In this document: piece by piece, positions 1 to 11,558 of the stretch
How the letters are laid out: every line of letters starts with the position of its first letter
Numbering within the stretch: position 1 is the first letter of the stretch
Origin: Glebionis coronaria
Lineage: Eukaryota; Streptophyta; Magnoliopsida; Asterales; Asteraceae
Length of the DNA: 64,000 nucleotides
Reading direction: 5' to 3'
NCBI GenBank assembly: GCA_025667525.1
Contig: CM046879.1
Span: 360,548,639 to 360,612,638, forward strand
Translations under genes and position numbers: made by a program
Notes under the pieces: model-generated
Seen by the model: the letters and a program-made list of their open reading frames with translations, nothing else
The model's database searches: none
What the model was told of the DNA's origin: nothing

Positions 1-2
1 AC

Positions 3-1634
3 GATTTTCAAGAATATATGAAAACGAATGAGGCTAATATGAGACGATTAAAGGGACAAATTGGTACTTTGAAAAACGACTTTTCCAACACGTTGAAAAA
101 TCAAAATACAAAGATTGAGCAAGGACAAATCCACATTAAAAAGATGTTTTCGGCCATTATGAACATGTCTTCGGGTGTGTCATTGAGTTCATTACCTAGT
201 AACACAGTTGAAAATCCAAAGGAACAGTGTAAAGCCACCTCGTCTATTGGAAAAATTCGTGTGATTACCCCTAACCTTGATGGATTTATTGTTGTTCCTT
301 CTTCTCAACCCTCGACTTCTCGAACGCCTTCATGTTCTAAAGTTGATGGGGTGAACATGGTGACCAAGGAAAATAGTGCACACCCTCGTGTACCTCAAAT
401 TCCAACCACGGTTTAGAAAGAGAGCTTTTTCGACCTTACCCAAGTAACCCTTGAAGAAACTTGTGCTTCGATCCTTCTTAAAAAACCCAAAAGGCATATG
501 CCGAGAAAGAAAGAGGATCCGGGCCAATTTCTACTACCTTGTGATTTTTCCGAGATTAATGGATGTTTAGCCCTTGCCGATTTAGGTGCTAGCATCAATC
601 TAATGCCTCATTCTCTTTGGAAATTGATGAGATTGCCTAGACTTATCCCCACGAACATGACTATCGAGCTAGGATATTGTACACCACTTAAGCCAATTGG
701 AATAGCCGAGGATGTCTATGTTAAGATTGGAAAGTTTGTTTTTCCCGCGGACTTCGTCATTTCCGATTATGAGTGTGATCCTAAATATCCCATTATTTTA
801 GGTCGACCCTTTTTATCGATGGCTCGAGCCGTAATCGACGTTCACGGTGGGAAACTTACTATTAAATATGGGGAGGAGAAAATGGACTTTTTTACGAATA
901 GATCCCAAGTATCAAATGATCATGATAAAACCAAGGTTTCAAATTCTAATGATTTCAAAATGTTAACTTTAGCGGAAAATATGAGGCTTGATGCATGTTT
1001 TGAAAGAATTAAAATGAACGGTTTTAAAGATGACCATTTTAATGATAAAGAATACGTTTACTTAATTCAAAAGAGTATTCGTAAATTTATGGATGAAAAA
1101 TCACTTTGGGATATATTCGGTGAAACAAGTGAACAACCAATTCCGAAGGGCGACGTTAGTGCCATCACGACAATGACCAAAATGGACTCGTCTTCACCAC
1201 CTTCGAAGGACCACGTCTTTGAGGCTTCAACTTCTAAATCCATTGAAGTGCCTCCATTACCTAGCCCAATACCCATTGAGGCTAAAGGTTTCATCGACAT
1301 CGATCCTCTCGTCATTGAAAAGTCAACTAAGCATAGCCCTAGGGCTTGTAAGACCATGGTTGTGAGTGCTCACATCGACTCTTTCTTTGATGATGATGAT
1401 GGCGATTTTGCCGAAATTGATCACGTGCTTCAAAATCCAAAAGCCATTTTTGAGGATTCTCCCAAAAAGACCTCTTTATACGGGAAGTACGATGATTATG
1501 AGTTTGATCCCGAGATTGAGGAAATTATCGAACGAGAGCTAGCTCTTTTGCCTCCACTTCCACATACGAGTGAGGTAGATTTTTACAAAATCGAGGATGA
1601 ACTTGATGAGTTGGAACGTCTTATTTTTTTATGA
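3..1634 (+). pseudogene. gag C-terminus and aspartic protease of Athila-1
   Basis: One reading frame runs from the window edge to 1634 and is interrupted by a single TAG at 414-416. The N-terminal part resembles the coiled-coil-like tail of the young Athila Gag (shared SLPSNTV and NPK motifs). The retropepsin core lies near 570-850, with the plant-type active-site string ADLGASINLMP and a downstream ILGRPFL flap-like motif. Note DLG where DTG/DSG is usual; the same DLG occurs in the young copies, so it is a family trait and not decay. After the protease the frame continues for about 250 residues rich in Asp, Glu, Ser and Pro and does not enter reverse transcriptase. The true start is outside the window. 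Confidence 0.85.
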
Positions 1635-2435
1635 TGAACCAACTCACGTGACCAAAAATCCCATTCTCGAGGAGTTACCTAATCAACACTCCTTAAATGA
1701 GAATGACGTTTACCACATTTGTGAGGATCTAACTTATCAACGATACCCACAATAGAATGATGGTTTTGTGCTTGATCGTGATCTTTTCGAGAGAGTTTCT
1801 ATAATCTTAAATGAGGGGAATGACAAACCTTTGTTTGACAAGCCTGTCTATGATGAAGAAATCAATGAGATTCCCAATCATGAGGATGACGAATATGTTG
1901 ACCCCGAGGGAGCGGTTTTCTTTGTTGATAAACGTTTTGAGAACTTATACAATCCACCACCCCCTAACCGCGACATAAATTTGGGAATTTTAGTGTGCCT
2001 AACATCGTCTTAGAAACGCCAAATATTTTCGACCTCATTCAATCGGGTTTTCATAAAGAGTTTTTTAACGATGAAAAAGGAAAAGATTTTAAAATTAATT
2101 TAAAAGATTTTTTTACATGTCTAACTCCGTCATCACATCGTTATTTGAGTGCTACCACCTCGTCTACTCCTTTTGACGAGTGTGTGTGTGGTTTTAGTGT
2201 GGGGGAAGCCCCTTATGTTCCCTCACATTTCTCCACCGAGGACGAGATATTCGATCCCGAATTTGCTTGCAAAGGTAAATCTCGGTCTTCCACCGATGCA
2301 ATAAATGGAAAATCTTTTCGTTTGCTAGGTGTGAGTCTACCTCGAGTAGCTCATTGTTTTTCCCCACCCATTGTCCCACCCTTATATTTCTCACCTCTTT
2401 TCTTTGACCTCTCTGAGGTTTTGGCATACGTTTAA
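1635..2435 (+). pseudogene. Decayed acidic ORF remnants downstream of protease (Athila-1)
   Basis: Two open stretches (about 1768-2013 and 1995-2435) in different frames follow the gag-protease frame. They encode Asp/Glu-rich peptides without any motif I recognise. They could be the decayed continuation of the acidic extension, comparable to the acidic linker that starts pol in the young Athila copies (around 30400-30819). No reverse transcriptase signature is visible. Function unknown. Confidence 0.4.
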
Positions 2436-4376
2436 GTAGCGTTGTTTCGTCTTACATCCGAAAACGAGGACGCTGTATTTGACCCCGGTATACTTTTATC
2501 GGTTTTTTAAAGTACTCTATGTACTTTTGGGCATTGTTTATCATGTAAACCCCAACAAAAATGAACAAGCCATGATAATCCCTAAATGATCACATTTATG
2601 GGGATTCGAGGCGAGCTTTTGACTCGGCTATCAAAAACATGATGCCTCGTTGGGGATTCTCATGCTTATCCTTGTAAATATTATCGTTTTTCTAATAGTA
2701 TAACGAGGGGACTTGTGCTCTTCCAACCTTTGTTTCGTGGTTGTTTGTGGTTGTGATTTAGTAGGTTCATCGTCATCACTGAAGCCTCTCGTGTTCGTTT
2801 TACGGATCACTCGAGCTTCGACGTTGCCTTTGGATATTCCGATATCCGATGATATCCTTTTATGTTCTAACGTTTGTCTTATTAGCATAATTCATAAACG
2901 GCTTTTAGGTTATTCGTTTTTTCCTTTCCATGCTCGAGATTAAGCATTCGACTTTCGTCTCTAGTATGGGGGTGTTTCACCCCTAGACTCGAAACATTGA
3001 GGATACTGTTTAGTTTTAGTATGGGGGTGAGTAGATACTTCACCTTGCTCACGTCATCACGCAATCCAATTTTCATCTTTTTGTTATCGTTTTATGCAAA
3101 ATAAGGCTAAAAATGGCCCAATTTTAAATTTTTTTCTTGTTTTTCATAAGTGTTTAAGACACGAATGTAGGTTTTCCGATGCTGAGAATAAGAGTAACTT
3201 TTGACTCGACCGTGTTTTTACACTAGCTTCGATTCCTTAACTTTAATTAGGCTAAGTCTCTTAAATGAGGACGAGAAATGATAGAGTTAATTATAAGTTA
3301 CGTAATCTTTCACGATCTCACGTGTGATAATTATTAGCTTTTTCTCCCAACGCTTGTAAATGAATACATGCAATAAGTAAGGTCGTACGATTTAAAAGAT
3401 TACTTAGCTTCTAGCGCAAGATCGTTTAAAAGTTGCTCGTGTTCAAATAGAGTTCATAGCCAAGGCATAACTTATTGAAGCGGGATGCGAAGATTGGCAA
3501 AGTTCCAAAAAGGCCCTAACAAGGCATGAGGACTCCATTTTGTTGCTAAAGATCCAAGATGATGTGAAGTATCATTATTCCAAAATAAATATGAAGGATC
3601 AAGACACACGACGAAAAGCAATATACTCCCCTAAAGATCATGGAGAAGTCTATCCAAAAAGACCCTAATAAGGTATGAGGATAAATATATCCAATTCCGA
3701 AAAGGAGGCGGATCGTTGTATATCAAAATCCCAAACAAAGATTGAAGAAAAATGATGAAGTCGTGGTCCAAGTTTGAAGAATCTCTCAAAAACGTCAAGT
3801 GAAGAAATTCCATATATGAAGAGAAGACCATTATTTCGAGAACGTCTTCCAAGTATCAAAGTATGAAGTACATGCCAAATATCGGTCCGAGAAAGGTCTC
3901 AAATCGTGAAACGAGTTATGCCAAGATATGAACTTAAGGAGATTACGAGAAGCCGTTTTAAAAGATCGTGTCCTTTAGCTAACTATTAATTAAATCATCC
4001 TAATTTATTTTCGGCCTTAATAAATATCGAAATGTGTCAAATGCATCCTCGTGATCATTAAGACAAAATAAAATATAAGAGATACACCTTAGGAATAAGG
4101 GAGTCTAAGTACCTAATTAACGCTCATGAGTAATGATTGTTTTACTAACTTATAATAATAATGATCTCGTTACATGCTTAGCATTGAATTGGGTGAAAAT
4201 CGAGGACGACGAAATTATTTCTAACGAAGCATTCACGTGTTCTTATTCTATGACCCTAAACGTCCCATTTTGCGATGAAAACAATACATTATGTCTAAAA
4301 AACATGTAGTAGTTTATTTAAGTTTACGTTTCAATAAATGTCACCAATAAATGAATTTTGGTAGTGCTATGATACT
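2436..4376 (+). other. Non-coding 3' region of Athila-1
   Basis: No credible gene. Blocks of this stretch match, in reverse complement, the non-coding region between pol and the 3' LTR of the young Athila copies (for example 2590-3060 against 27240-27660, 3150-3300 against 26990-27120, and 4140-4320 against 25985-26170). This shows that the region belongs to the element and is conserved without an ORF. No env-like ORF is seen. Confidence 0.7.
2962..3029 (+). promoter_or_regulatory. Two internal polypurine-tract-like motifs with hairpin
   Basis: TAGTATGGGGGTG occurs at 2962-2974 and again at 3017-3029. It is nearly the same string as the terminal polypurine tract of this element (TAGTATGGGGGAG, 62591-62603). 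The first copy overlaps a GGGGTG-TTT-CACCCC hairpin (2969-2983). The pair is also present in the young copies on the minus strand (27244-27257 and 27300-27312). By analogy they may be additional plus-strand primer sites; that is inference. Confidence 0.45.
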
Positions 4377-4381
4377 TAATT
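4377..4381. repeat. Target site duplication TAATT (left) of chromovirus M
   Basis: TAATT precedes the LTR terminus TGTAAC at 4382 and is repeated exactly at 62556-62560 after the other terminus. Removing M and one copy restores an Athila-like sequence. Confidence 0.9.
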
Positions 4382-5609
4382 TGTAACACCTCATTTGGAT
4401 AAATGGAATGTCACGCGTGACTATGGCGTGTCGTCAAAGCATACAAGGAAAATGTCTTAAAAGATTACATGACCATGAAAGGAAATACCAGAAACAAACA
4501 TCGGTATCCTAATTATAAGCTCATCACACACAAACATAAGTACTATAAAGGAAAAGGACTAAACAATGTCTAATGAAATATGTAACAAAATGTAAGATGA
4601 AATGCATAAAGTAGAGAAGGCTAGATAGCTTCGAATCCATATGCACGTATGCATAAAGTCTACGAGCGCCCTTGAGTACCTGCCGTTTGGGAACATGAAA
4701 GGAAAACGGCTGAGCATAACGCTCAGTGGACGGATATACAAGTATGACATGGATTAGCATAAGCATATAAGACTAATAGCAGCAGAATAACATAAGTTCT
4801 AAGCAATCTAGATTCATGTTCATAAAACTGGTTTTATAGTTTGAAAAGACTTATGTTTCTATGAAAATTTGTTTAATTAGCCAAATAGCCTATATAGGTC
4901 ATGAGGTTCCACCGTGCATGAATACTTGGGGGGAGAGCTCGTCATGCAATTAGAGGGGTTGCCTCTAATTAATTAGTCTGGGTAGGAGGGATCAACTCCT
5001 AGTGAAGGATGCAAGGAACACATCACATTCAATCTGATAATACTGGTAAACATGTAACTAGCATGCACCCATATGCCACACATGATAATATAATATAATG
5101 GCCAAATCTAAAAAAGGGACGCCACGAGCAATCACTTCACCGTATGGAAGTCATAACATTGGTGCCTCCAGTGTTATGGTTATGGTACCTCCATAACTAG
5201 GTGACACTGGTCATGCATGTATATGGCTTAGGCTCTTATTCTAACATAAGTATCAAACATACAAATAAATATTGGGAAAACAGTTGGCTGCAAACGGGGA
5301 ATCCTAATAAGGAAAGAATGTCCATACTGAAAGGACTAGAAATCCGTACCTTGTGTCCAGTGAACGAAGAAGACGAACGAAAGGAAGTCCTACTTCGATC
5401 TCACTAATGCTACATAAATAGTATACATGTATAAGTATTATGTTTACTGAGTACTTAACTGATTTTATATCATGTCTTAGCTAGTTTTGTATGTTCATGT
5501 CTTGTTTTACTGATTTTAACGTTATGCTGTGTTTATCATGTATTATGTATATTATGATTAAGTATTACTAGTATTCCTTGTATTATTATACTTGTTGTGT
5601 AACAATAAG

Positions 5610-5784
5610 TACTTTCTAAAAATAGCAAGTTTCCTAATATAGAAAGTTTTCAAAAATAGAATGTTTCCAAAAATAGAAAGTTTCCAAAAAAAGATTAACT
5701 TCTTAAAATAGATCAGTTTCTAAAAATAGAAAGTTTCCAAAAATAGTAAGTTTCCTGAATTAGAAAGTTTCCATATTTAGAATT
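5610..5784. repeat. LTR minisatellite (about 17-18 bp unit), M 3' LTR
   Basis: Repeats of the form GAAAGTTTCCAAAAATA with variants. The reverse complement of the same unit forms the array in the LTRs of element P, so the minisatellite predates the split of the two subfamilies. Confidence 0.75.
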
Positions 5785-6490
5785 AAGCTGAACTAAATAT
5801 CATAAGTCATGTGGTTATAATATAGTTTATTAATAATAACTTCTTAATAAATAAACTATTGGTTATATGATTTAATTAAATATAAGCATGATTTAATTAA
5901 ATTAAAGTGTATAAAATACTTAGGTTAAAACATGTATTAATATTATATTAATTATAACCTAAGTCATGATTATTAATTAATTATATTCCATGTTTTAATA
6001 ATTAATTAGTACTTTAGTCTAAATTAAATAATTAAATATTTAGGTTAAAACATGTATTATTTACTAAATAATAATTAACCTAAGTCCATGATTTAATTAA
6101 ATTAATTACATGTCATGTTTTAATTAATTTAATATCTTGTTAAATAAATACTTGTAAAAATAAAATACTTGTACATATTTAGTCATGAACCGGACCATGT
6201 ATTTAATTTAGACATGTCGTGAACCGGACCTGGAAACCCTTGAACCGGTCCGAACCAAACAACCGTGGCAAACCGGCTCGGCCGATTGCCACTGTTTTTG
6301 TCATCAATGCCACCGCCTGCTGCCGTTGGTCTTGTCTCTCGGCTAGCCGCTGCCAGCAGTGGTGTTCCCACTGGCTATGTGCTGGTGGTTACCCCTGCTG
6401 CCAGTTGCGTTCCCCCTGCTTGAGCAATTACTGCCACCGGGTGTGTGCCTGTGGTGGTGGCTGCTGGCTATCGTGACCCAACCAAACCAC

Positions 6491-6575
6491 AAGGACACCC
6501 CGACGTACGTCGAGGTTCCTTGTTCCTGCTATCGACCGAACCAAACACCACCGAGATCATGGATCTCGCTTGGTG
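6491..6575 (-). other. Paired palindromic hairpins in M 3' LTR
   Basis: First palindrome: core CCGACGTACGTCG near 6500-6512 with outer arms AAGGA (6491-6495) and TCCTT (6517-6521). Second: CGAGATC-ATG-GATCTCG at 6552-6568 with outer arms CACCA/TGGTG (6546-6575). Both have counterparts at the matching place in the three other Tekay-type LTRs of this window. Confidence 0.7.
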
Positions 6576-7303
6576 GCGTGATAAAACACGCCGAGAGCCT
6601 TGGGCTCTCGGTTTGTGTGTCAGCCGAACAACCAAACCCGAAACATACCCTTAATGTACCCCCTTGATCACGTGACATGTTTTTAATGCTTGCTTTTATT
6701 TCATTCATGTTCATGTGCTACATAATTAAATAAAAGAATAAAAACAAAAGGTTTTACGGATTACTGAATGCGTGAAAAGATTGAAGAACAATAACCCGAA
6801 CACGATCTTGAATTTGATTTTCAAAAATCAAATCAAAACACCTCTTGGTGTTGTGGTTGCCGCCGACTAAAGAGAAAGAAAAAGAAGTAGTTTTTTTTAT
6901 TTTTCTGTAAAATATGTTTATGAAAACTCTGTGTTTTAGTTTTCCCTTAATTAAACCAAAAGTGGGCTTTGGGCCCCTTCTTTATCTCTTGGTGTCGCGG
7001 CTAGTAGGGCCCACAAGGGAAAACTCGGAGTTTTCCCGTGTTTTAAATTACGTGCTCGTGTGTTCGTATATTCGTGTTATAATAGTTTGTGTTATATTTA
7101 AATACTTGTATGCAACGACATTAATCATATAATATTAATTAAGTAAGATATTACGTGTTCGTGATTTTTACGTTCGTGATTTCATGTTCGTGATTATAAT
7201 TATTATTGTTAATAATTATCCCGTACTAACACGTACTTAATACTTGTCGTGTATTTATACGTACATAACTTCTGTAATTATTGACCGTGACACGTGTTCA
7301 TGT

Positions 7304-7312
7304 TATAAAAGG
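7304..7312 (+). promoter_or_regulatory. Outward TATA-like box near LTR 5' end (M)
   Basis: TATAAAAGG about 70 bp inside the 5' terminus of the LTR, on the strand opposite to the element. It is also present at 62481-62489 and, in reverse complement, at 10704-10712 and 54786-54794. Promoter activity is not shown. Confidence 0.35.
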
Positions 7313-7378
7313 AATGTTTTAATATGTACGTACGTTTACTAAGTGTACTGTTCATGGTAAAAGCATGCGGGTTTTACA

Positions 7379-7397
7379 ACTCTCCCCCCCCCCCTAA
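7379..7397 (-). other. Polypurine tract of M
   Basis: A run of C on the + strand (a G run in element orientation) ends immediately before the 3' LTR terminus TGTAAAACC. This is the expected position for the plus-strand primer. Confidence 0.75.
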
Positions 7398-7457
7398 AAA
7401 GAATAATTCGTCCCCGAATTATAGATAAAATAAACTGAAAGAGGAACATACCCGAAT

Positions 7458-10127
7458 TTAAAATATGAAATGAGGGTAAGAAGCCCAGATAGACTCCTTT
7501 GTTTCCCAAGTGGCTTCCCGCTCGGTATGGTCCCTCCAAAGGATTTTGACGAATGGAATCATCTTCTTCCTCATGACTCGTTCTTGCCTGTCAAGAACTC
7601 GTTCGGGTTCCTCTATGAAGGTAAGATCTTCACGAATCTGTTCCAGTGGATACTGAACCAAGTGAAGGGGATGATATTTGTACCCTCTGATTAAGGACAA
7701 ATGGAAAAGTCATAAACGTGAAAGCTGCGGAGGTAACGCTAAGGGATAAGATACTTCACCGACTCGCTCGATGAAATCAAATGGTCCGATGAATCGAGGA
7801 CTGAGTTTCCCTTTGATTCCAAAACGTCTAACACCATGTGACGGTGATACCTTAAGAAAGACGTGATTTCCTACATTGAAATGTAAGTCCCTACGATGCA
7901 TGTCGTCATAACTCTTCTGGCGTGTACGAGCTTCTTGCAATTTCTGCATAGCTACAACGACCTTCTCGTTGGTCAACTCTATCATCTCCGTCCCTTCAAG
8001 TGTTCTCTCACCCACCTGATCCCAACAGATTGGGACGCGATACTTTCTGCCATACAACATCTTGAATAGTGCACACTTAATGCTGGCGTGCCAACTATTG
8101 TTGTATGCAAACTCTACTAAACGTATGTAGTTATCCCAGTCTCTTGTCCACTCCAATTCACATGCTAGGAGCATGTCCTCCAATGTCTGAATCGTCTGCT
8201 CCGATTTTCCGTCTATTTGAGGATGAAAAGCCGTGCTAAGCTTAAATTTTGTACCCCAAGCTTTCTACAGAATCCTCCAAAATCGCGAAGTGAACCGAGG
8301 ATCTCTGTCTGAGACGATACTAGATGGAGCACCATTAAGTCTCATGATCTCCTTCTTGTAAGTATCGGCTAGTTTGCTGACCGAATCATCCTTGCGGATC
8401 GGTAAGAAATGAGCTGACTTAGTAAGTCGATCAATAATAACCCAAATCGCATCATGCCTCCTCTTTGTCTGCGGAAGACCGGTAATAAAATCCATGGCGA
8501 TCTTGTCCCACTTCCACTCTGGAATGTCTAACGGTTGTAGTAAACCACTAGACCGCTGATGCTCGATCTTCACCTGCTGGCAGGTAAGACATTTGGAGAC
8601 GTAAGTAGCAACATCCTGTTTCATACCACTTCACCAAAAGTATTTCTTGATATCGTGGTACATCTTGGTTGAACCATGATGAATGGAGAATGGGGAGCTA
8701 TGAGATTCAGCTAACAACGCTTCCCTGAGCGTAAGATCATCAGGAACACAAAGTCTAGTGCCCTGCCATAAGATACCGTCGTCATCTAACCGAAACTCCG
8801 TCTGCTGTTCTAAGTTCTGAATGATCGCCCAAATGTCACCATCATCCTTCTGAGCTTCCTTGATCCTAGAGAGTAACTCAGGTTCCACTCTAAGATTAGC
8901 CCAGTAACCATGATGTCCACGTACCATGATCTCAATGCCTAGTCGCTCCAAGTCTCTTATAATCTCTTCCTCAATTTTAATGTCGTTTATCATACAGGAC
9001 TTTCTACTAAGTACATCTGCCACTACATTCGCCTTGCCAGGCTGATACTGCAGATTAATGTCATAATCCTTCAACAGCTCCTACCATCTTCTCTGTCTCA
9101 TGTTCAGCTCACGTTGAGTGAAGATGTACTTCAGGCTCTTGTGATCTGTGAAGATATCACATGATTCTTCATACAAGTAGTGCCTCCATATCTTCAATGC
9201 AAAAACGACTGCTGCAAGTTCCAAGTCATGCGTAGGGTAATTCTCCTCATAAGGCTTAAGCTATCGTGAAGCATACGCAATCACTTTCCCATGTTGCATG
9301 AGAACACAACCAATTCCCTTCCCTGAAGCATCACTATAGATCTGAAGCCCACCTGTACGAGATGGAACAATTAGAATCGGTGCAGATACTAACTTCTGCT
9401 TTAGGTCTTCAAATCTCTTCTCTCTTTCTTCAGTCCAAACGAATTCCTCCCCTTTCCGCATCAGTTTGGTCAATGGCAGTGCTAAACGGGAAAAGTTCTC
9501 TACGAACCTACGGTATTAACCAGCTAAACCTATAAAATTGCGAACTTCAGTCGCTGATGTCGATCTTGGCCATTTGGTAATAGCCTCAACCTTTGCTGGA
9601 TCCATGGTGATTCCTTCTGCTGATACAATGTGGCCTAGGAACGCCACCTTGTCTAACCGGAACTCACACTTGGAGAATTTGGCATACAACTGCTTCTGGC
9701 AAAGTATCTATAGTACAGTACGAAGATGGTCTTCGTGTTCCTCCTTTGACTTAGAGAAAATAAGAATGTCGTTAATAAAGACAATTACGAACTTGTCCAG
9801 TAACTCATGGAAGATACGGTTCATCAGATCCATGAAGACAGCTGGAGCATTGGTAAGGCCAAAAGGCATGATTGCAAACTCGTAGTGCCCATAACGTGTA
9901 CGGAAAGCAGTCTTGGCAATGTCCTGCTCTTTAACCCGTAACTGATGATAGCCTGACCTCAGATCAATCTTGGAGAAATGTTTAGCCCCTTGGAGTTGGT
10001 TAAACAAGTCATCAATGCGTGGCAGCGGATATCTATTCCTGATGGTGATCTTGTTAAGCTCGCGATAATCTATGCATAGACGCATGTTGTCGTCCTTCTT
10101 TTTAACGAACAGAACAGGTGCGCCCAA
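7458..10127 (-). pseudogene. pol of M: reverse transcriptase, RNase H, integrase, chromodomain-like tail
   Basis: The open stretches (10127-9708, 9473-9261, 9074-8631, 8624-8265, 8183-7710, 7700-7458) are all in one frame, so decay is mainly by nonsense mutation. Reverse transcriptase includes LCIDYRELN and MPFGLTNAP; its catalytic motif reads FIND (Asn codon at 9771-9773) where FIDD is expected, so a catalytic Asp is lost. RNase H (YSDASGKG) and integrase (zinc-binding CLTCQQ, SDRDPRF) follow. The C-terminus (EEPERVLDRQERVM ... WRDHTEREATWE) resembles the chromodomain tail of Tekay/Del chromoviruses. A dead copy. Confidence 0.88.
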
Positions 10128-10645
10128 TGGAGAAGCACTAGGTCAAATGAAACCGCGTTCCAATAATTCCTGCAGTTGTTCCTTTAACTCCTTCAGCTCT
10201 ATGGGAGCCATGCGATAAGGAGTGCCCATGCTTTTAAGGTCGGAATTATTTGAACATACCTTCCGAGTAAGAACCTGTTGTGAATGTACTCTGTGTATTT
10301 ACATCACCGAAGATGACCCGATATGTATGGCAGTCTTATGATGGCATGATGTTTGGATAGCCATTCCACGCCTAATATCATGTCAAAATTGCACATATCT
10401 AATGGAAGTACGTCAACAAGACGAATCTTGTCGTCAAAATCTAGGGGAAGGATCTTGTACCCATGGGTTATGCGACAGAGTCTTTAAAGGCATGGAAATG
10501 TTTAATACATTCTCTAAAGGCATAGGGGTTATGCTAACATTCTTGGCGTAAGAAGTAGAAATGACCGAGTGAAAATCACCCGTGTCAAATAAAACACATG
10601 CAGCTTGACCATACATATACAAGATTCTAGTGATGGTACCTGTAG
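10128..10645 (-). pseudogene. Protease and protease-RT linker of M, cut by element P
   Basis: The minus strand from 10645 to about 10434 encodes an aspartic protease with active site LFDTG (followed by DFHSVIS where ATHSVIS is seen in P). 10433-10128 is a decayed linker to reverse transcriptase with no long frame. The coding sequence ends abruptly at 10645, at the LTR terminus of element P. The rest of M resumes at 57608, but with a second copy of the last 108 bp. Confidence 0.75.
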
Positions 10646-11470
10646 TGTAAAACCCGCATGCTTTTACCATGAATAGTACCCTTTAGATCGTACGTACAAG
10701 ATTCCTTTTATAGCATGTTTACGTTCGCGTATAAGAATTTTAAGTATTCCGTACGTGTTAGAACACGATAAGTATTTAATACGTATGAACACACGATAAT
10801 TATTCAAATAATAATTATAATCATGAAATGCGATCAAGAAATCATGAACGTAATTTAATCACGAGATAATATTACTTACATATATATATTTATTACGAAC
10901 ACGAATAAATATATTAAGTCACGATCAACAATAAATTAGAACACATAAAACACGAACACGATAAAACACGAACACACACTATGATATTTAGACTGGAGAA
11001 AAGTACGGGTTACCCCATGTGGGCCCCCTACCCGCGACATACATAGAAGCATGGGCGTAGCCCATGCAAAATTTACTAACAAAGGGTTAAGGGGTAAAAC
11101 TTGTGTCATTATTCACAAAACAAGAAAATAACAAAAACCCTAAAATCTTTCTTCCTTCTCTCTTTGGCCGCCGGTTTTAAGGACACCAAAAGGGGTGTTC
11201 GGTTTGATTTTGATCTTGGGAATTGTGCAAGCATTCGTGTGTGTTCATCCTTAATTGATCCACGTATTCGGTATAACTTTTTAACCCTTTTCTTTATGTT
11301 TTGATTTATTGAATCACATAAAATCATGGTGTTTTAAATTAAACTAATTAAAAACAATTATTCTAAACATGTTAAGGATTATGGGGTAAATCAAACAAGG
11401 GTTGTTAGGGGTGTTGTGGTCTTGCCGACGCCTAACCGAGGCCCTAAGGGGTCTCGGCTTGGCTTATTAC

Positions 11471-11558
11471 CCACCACCGAGACCATATGGTCTCGGTATG
11501 GTGGTGGTGGTCCCACGGCAGCAGCCAAAACAAGGGGAACCCCGACCTTGGTCGGGGT
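11471..11558 (+). other. Paired palindromic hairpins in P 5' LTR
   Basis: Palindrome 1 is CCGAGACCATATGGTCTCGG (11477-11496) flanked by CCACCA and TGGTGG arms (11471-11504). Palindrome 2 is ACCCCGACCTTGGTCGGGGT (11539-11558). Both are perfect inverted repeats. Order and spacing match the hairpins in M. Confidence 0.8.

Larger units (their letters stand above)
1..4381 (+). mobile_element. Athila-type LTR retrotransposon Athila-1, left part
   Basis: This is the outermost and oldest layer. It begins inside gag, runs through protease and a long non-coding 3' region, and stops at 4381 where a chromovirus is inserted. The element resumes at 62556: joining the flanks (minus one TAATT copy) recreates sequence that matches the minus strand of the young Athila copies around 18780-18800. 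No reverse transcriptase, RNase H or integrase is present between protease and the 3' region, so this copy looks non-autonomous or internally deleted. The 5' part lies outside the window. Confidence 0.85.
4382..7378 (-). repeat. 3' LTR of M
   Basis: In the element's orientation it starts TGTAAAACCCGCATGC (7378 side) and ends in TGTTACA (4382 side). It is about 2997 bp against about 2963 bp for its partner at 59593-62555. Contains a 17-bp minisatellite, two palindromes and an outward TATA-like box (listed separately). No gene; the short ORFs inside are incidental. Confidence 0.88.

Noticed and set aside
7384..7396. C run as a biological oddity
   Set aside because: It is the complement of the polypurine tract. 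Its exact length may be a sequencing artefact.
11101..11304. Short ORFs in the P LTRs (also near 55186)
   Set aside because: Short, overlapping on both strands, no recognisable domain, and inside LTR sequence.
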